This document shows positions 63,098 to 64,000 of a DNA stretch of 64,000 nucleotides, piece after piece; the stretch's first letter is position 1, and each line of letters starts with the position of its first letter. Source of the stretch: RH-AL1 sp965277735. Its GTDB lineage: Bacteria; Pseudomonadota; Alphaproteobacteria; Rhizobiales; Beijerinckiaceae. Both the position numbers and the translations under genes were made by a program. The notes under the pieces were generated by a model. It did not search any database. It saw only the letters and a list, made by a program, of their open reading frames with translations, and was not told the origin of the DNA. The stretch spans positions 558,001 to 622,000 of the forward strand of contig CBDIDO010000001.1 in assembly GCA_965277735.1 (NCBI GenBank), written 5' to 3'.

Positions 63098-64000
63098 TGA
63101 TCATCCTCATCCGCCGGGATCTGCGTCCGCATCTCCTGCGACAGCAGGATCTCGGCGCCCGCGACGACAATCGGCTTGTCCCGCGGCAGGCTCTTCGCCG
63201 GCACAATGTATCCGCCGTCCGGCGTTGGCGCCGCTGCGGCGTCGATCGCGTGCCGTTCGAAAGTGTCTGGCGCCGTGCGCAGATACATCCAGGGCTTTCC
63301 CGCCTGCCAGACGACCGCCGAGGACGGGATGCCAACGCCGGGCTCAGCGTTGCCCTTCGGCAGATAGGCGAGGACGCTGGTCCCCGGCAAAAGGTCGGGC
63401 GTCATGGGTACCGCATAGAGAAAGCCGGCACTCTGCATCTTCGGGTCGAGCTGCGTCGCCTCGGAAAGCAGTTGGCCTTCGACCGCCTGCGCCGTTCCAA
63501 CCAAGAACGACAGCCGGCGCGGCGGCGCGACGACCGCGCCCGGCTGTAGCGAGACCTGGACGAGCGCTGTCTTGCGATGGACGAGGTTCGTCGCCAATGG
63601 CGTGCGGTTCGCTACCGCCTCGCCAAGAACCGACCCCCAGTCCTGGATTGCAATATTCTTGAGCGCCTCGATCTGCGCCCCTGCAGCGTCAACCCCGGCT
63701 GAGTCGATCTGATAGGCGGCCTCCGCCGCTTCCGCCTGCGCTTTGGCGGTCGAGAACACTTTGAGGAACTCCTTAACCCGGTCGTTAGCCCTGCGCGAGG
63801 CTGCGGCTTTCACCTCGGCCGCCTGCAATTGCGTCGCGTCAGTCATGGCTGTGTTGTAGAGCGCTGTCAGGCGATCGAGCGCGAGGACGGTGCCGTAGGC
63901 GCGCACGAGATCCTGGTAGGGCATGGCGGACGGCGCTGCCGACTCGATCCCGCCATTCTGCTGACCATCGCGATCGATCCGCACCACGCGGCCGTCGGTC
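63094..64000 (-). CDS. RND periplasmic adaptor (HlyD/MFP family), partial
   Basis: The frame is open to the end of the window, so the N-terminus lies beyond. Visible parts are a helical hairpin region (AAEVKAAASRRANDRVKEFL) and beta-barrel/membrane-proximal parts (GTSVLAYLPKGNA, PSSAVVWQAGKPWMYL) of membrane fusion proteins that link an RND pump to an outer-membrane channel. A 4-bp overlap with the permease start supports an adaptor-permease operon. The residue T-D-G-R-V at the edge continues upstream. Confidence 0.88.
   Translation of the reverse strand, partial: TDGRVVRIDRDGQQNGGIESAAPSAMPYQDLVRAYGTVLALDRLTALYNTAMTDATQLQAAEVKAAASRRANDRVKEFLKVFSTAKAQAEAAEAAYQIDSAGVDAAGAQIEALKNIAIQDWGSVLGEAVANRTPLATNLVHRKTALVQVSLQPGAVVAPPRRLSFLVGTAQAVEGQLLSEATQLDPKMQSAGFLYAVPMTPDLLPGTSVLAYLPKGNAEPGVGIPSSAVVWQAGKPWMYLRTAPDTFERHAIDAAAAPTPDGGYIVPAKSLPRDKPIVVAGAEILLSQEMRTQIPADEDDH

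Overview
The window is high-GC, with short intergenic gaps, frequent GTG/TTG starts and strong GGAGG-type ribosome binding sites. The gene repertoire fits an alphaproteobacterium, probably order Hyphomicrobiales (Rhizobiales): a ChvA/NdvA-type glucan exporter, DUF2478, a 5-FCL carrying the SPPC-MH N-terminus, and holA/hisS/suhB housekeeping genes. The taxonomic call is an inference from gene families, not from a marker gene.

Layout. 1-13.7 kb is mostly core genome: a DUF805-like membrane protein (partial), holA, a Tat-exported zinc peptidase, the glucan exporter, a Baeyer-Villiger catabolic cluster (SDR, esterase, BVMO, divergent AraC regulator), suhB, an isochorismatase-family hydrolase and hisS. 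13.7-24.9 kb is an accessory island. It holds a compact six-gene minus-strand operon: metallophosphoesterase, papain-like C1 peptidase, chagasin-like inhibitor, HTH protein, AAA+ ATPase and subtilisin-like S8 protease. The last two match the IetAS anti-phage pair. Beside it lie a gene fragment cut by an IS3 element, an orphan 368-aa protein and a strikingly AT-rich patch. 25-33.4 kb mixes an OFA-type transporter, a frameshifted phosphoglycerate mutase, a fluoride riboswitch separated from crcB/DUF190 by an IS630 remnant, and a decaying molybdenum hydroxylase (YagTSR-like) operon.

33.8-41.4 kb is a stress block: an AraC regulator, an exported DUF4142 protein, a catalase-family protein and a complete stressosome-type relay (RsbR, RsbS, RsbT, an ATPase-phosphatase fusion, and a hybrid histidine kinase with an RsbT-like N-terminus). 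41.4-49.9 kb holds sparse remnants, maiA, hydrolases, a truncated MOSC gene and a CLC channel/DUF2478/5-FCL operon with a divergent MarR regulator. 50-64 kb is accessory again: a complete IS21, a LysR-divergent redox cluster (hydrolase, MDR, SDR, flavin disulfide reductase), a complete IS1182-like element, and an RND efflux permease with its adaptor, the adaptor running off the window end.

The main candidate for something new is the six-gene operon at 14.2-20.6 kb, where an IetAS-like module sits with a second protease, its likely inhibitor and a phosphoesterase. Second is the fluoride riboswitch whose regulon has been split by a mobile element, and third the degenerate 30-32-bp dyad repeat array upstream of suhB. 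Several genes are visibly broken (gpmA-like, XDH subunits, MOSC, one hydrolase), so this is a genome region under active turnover.
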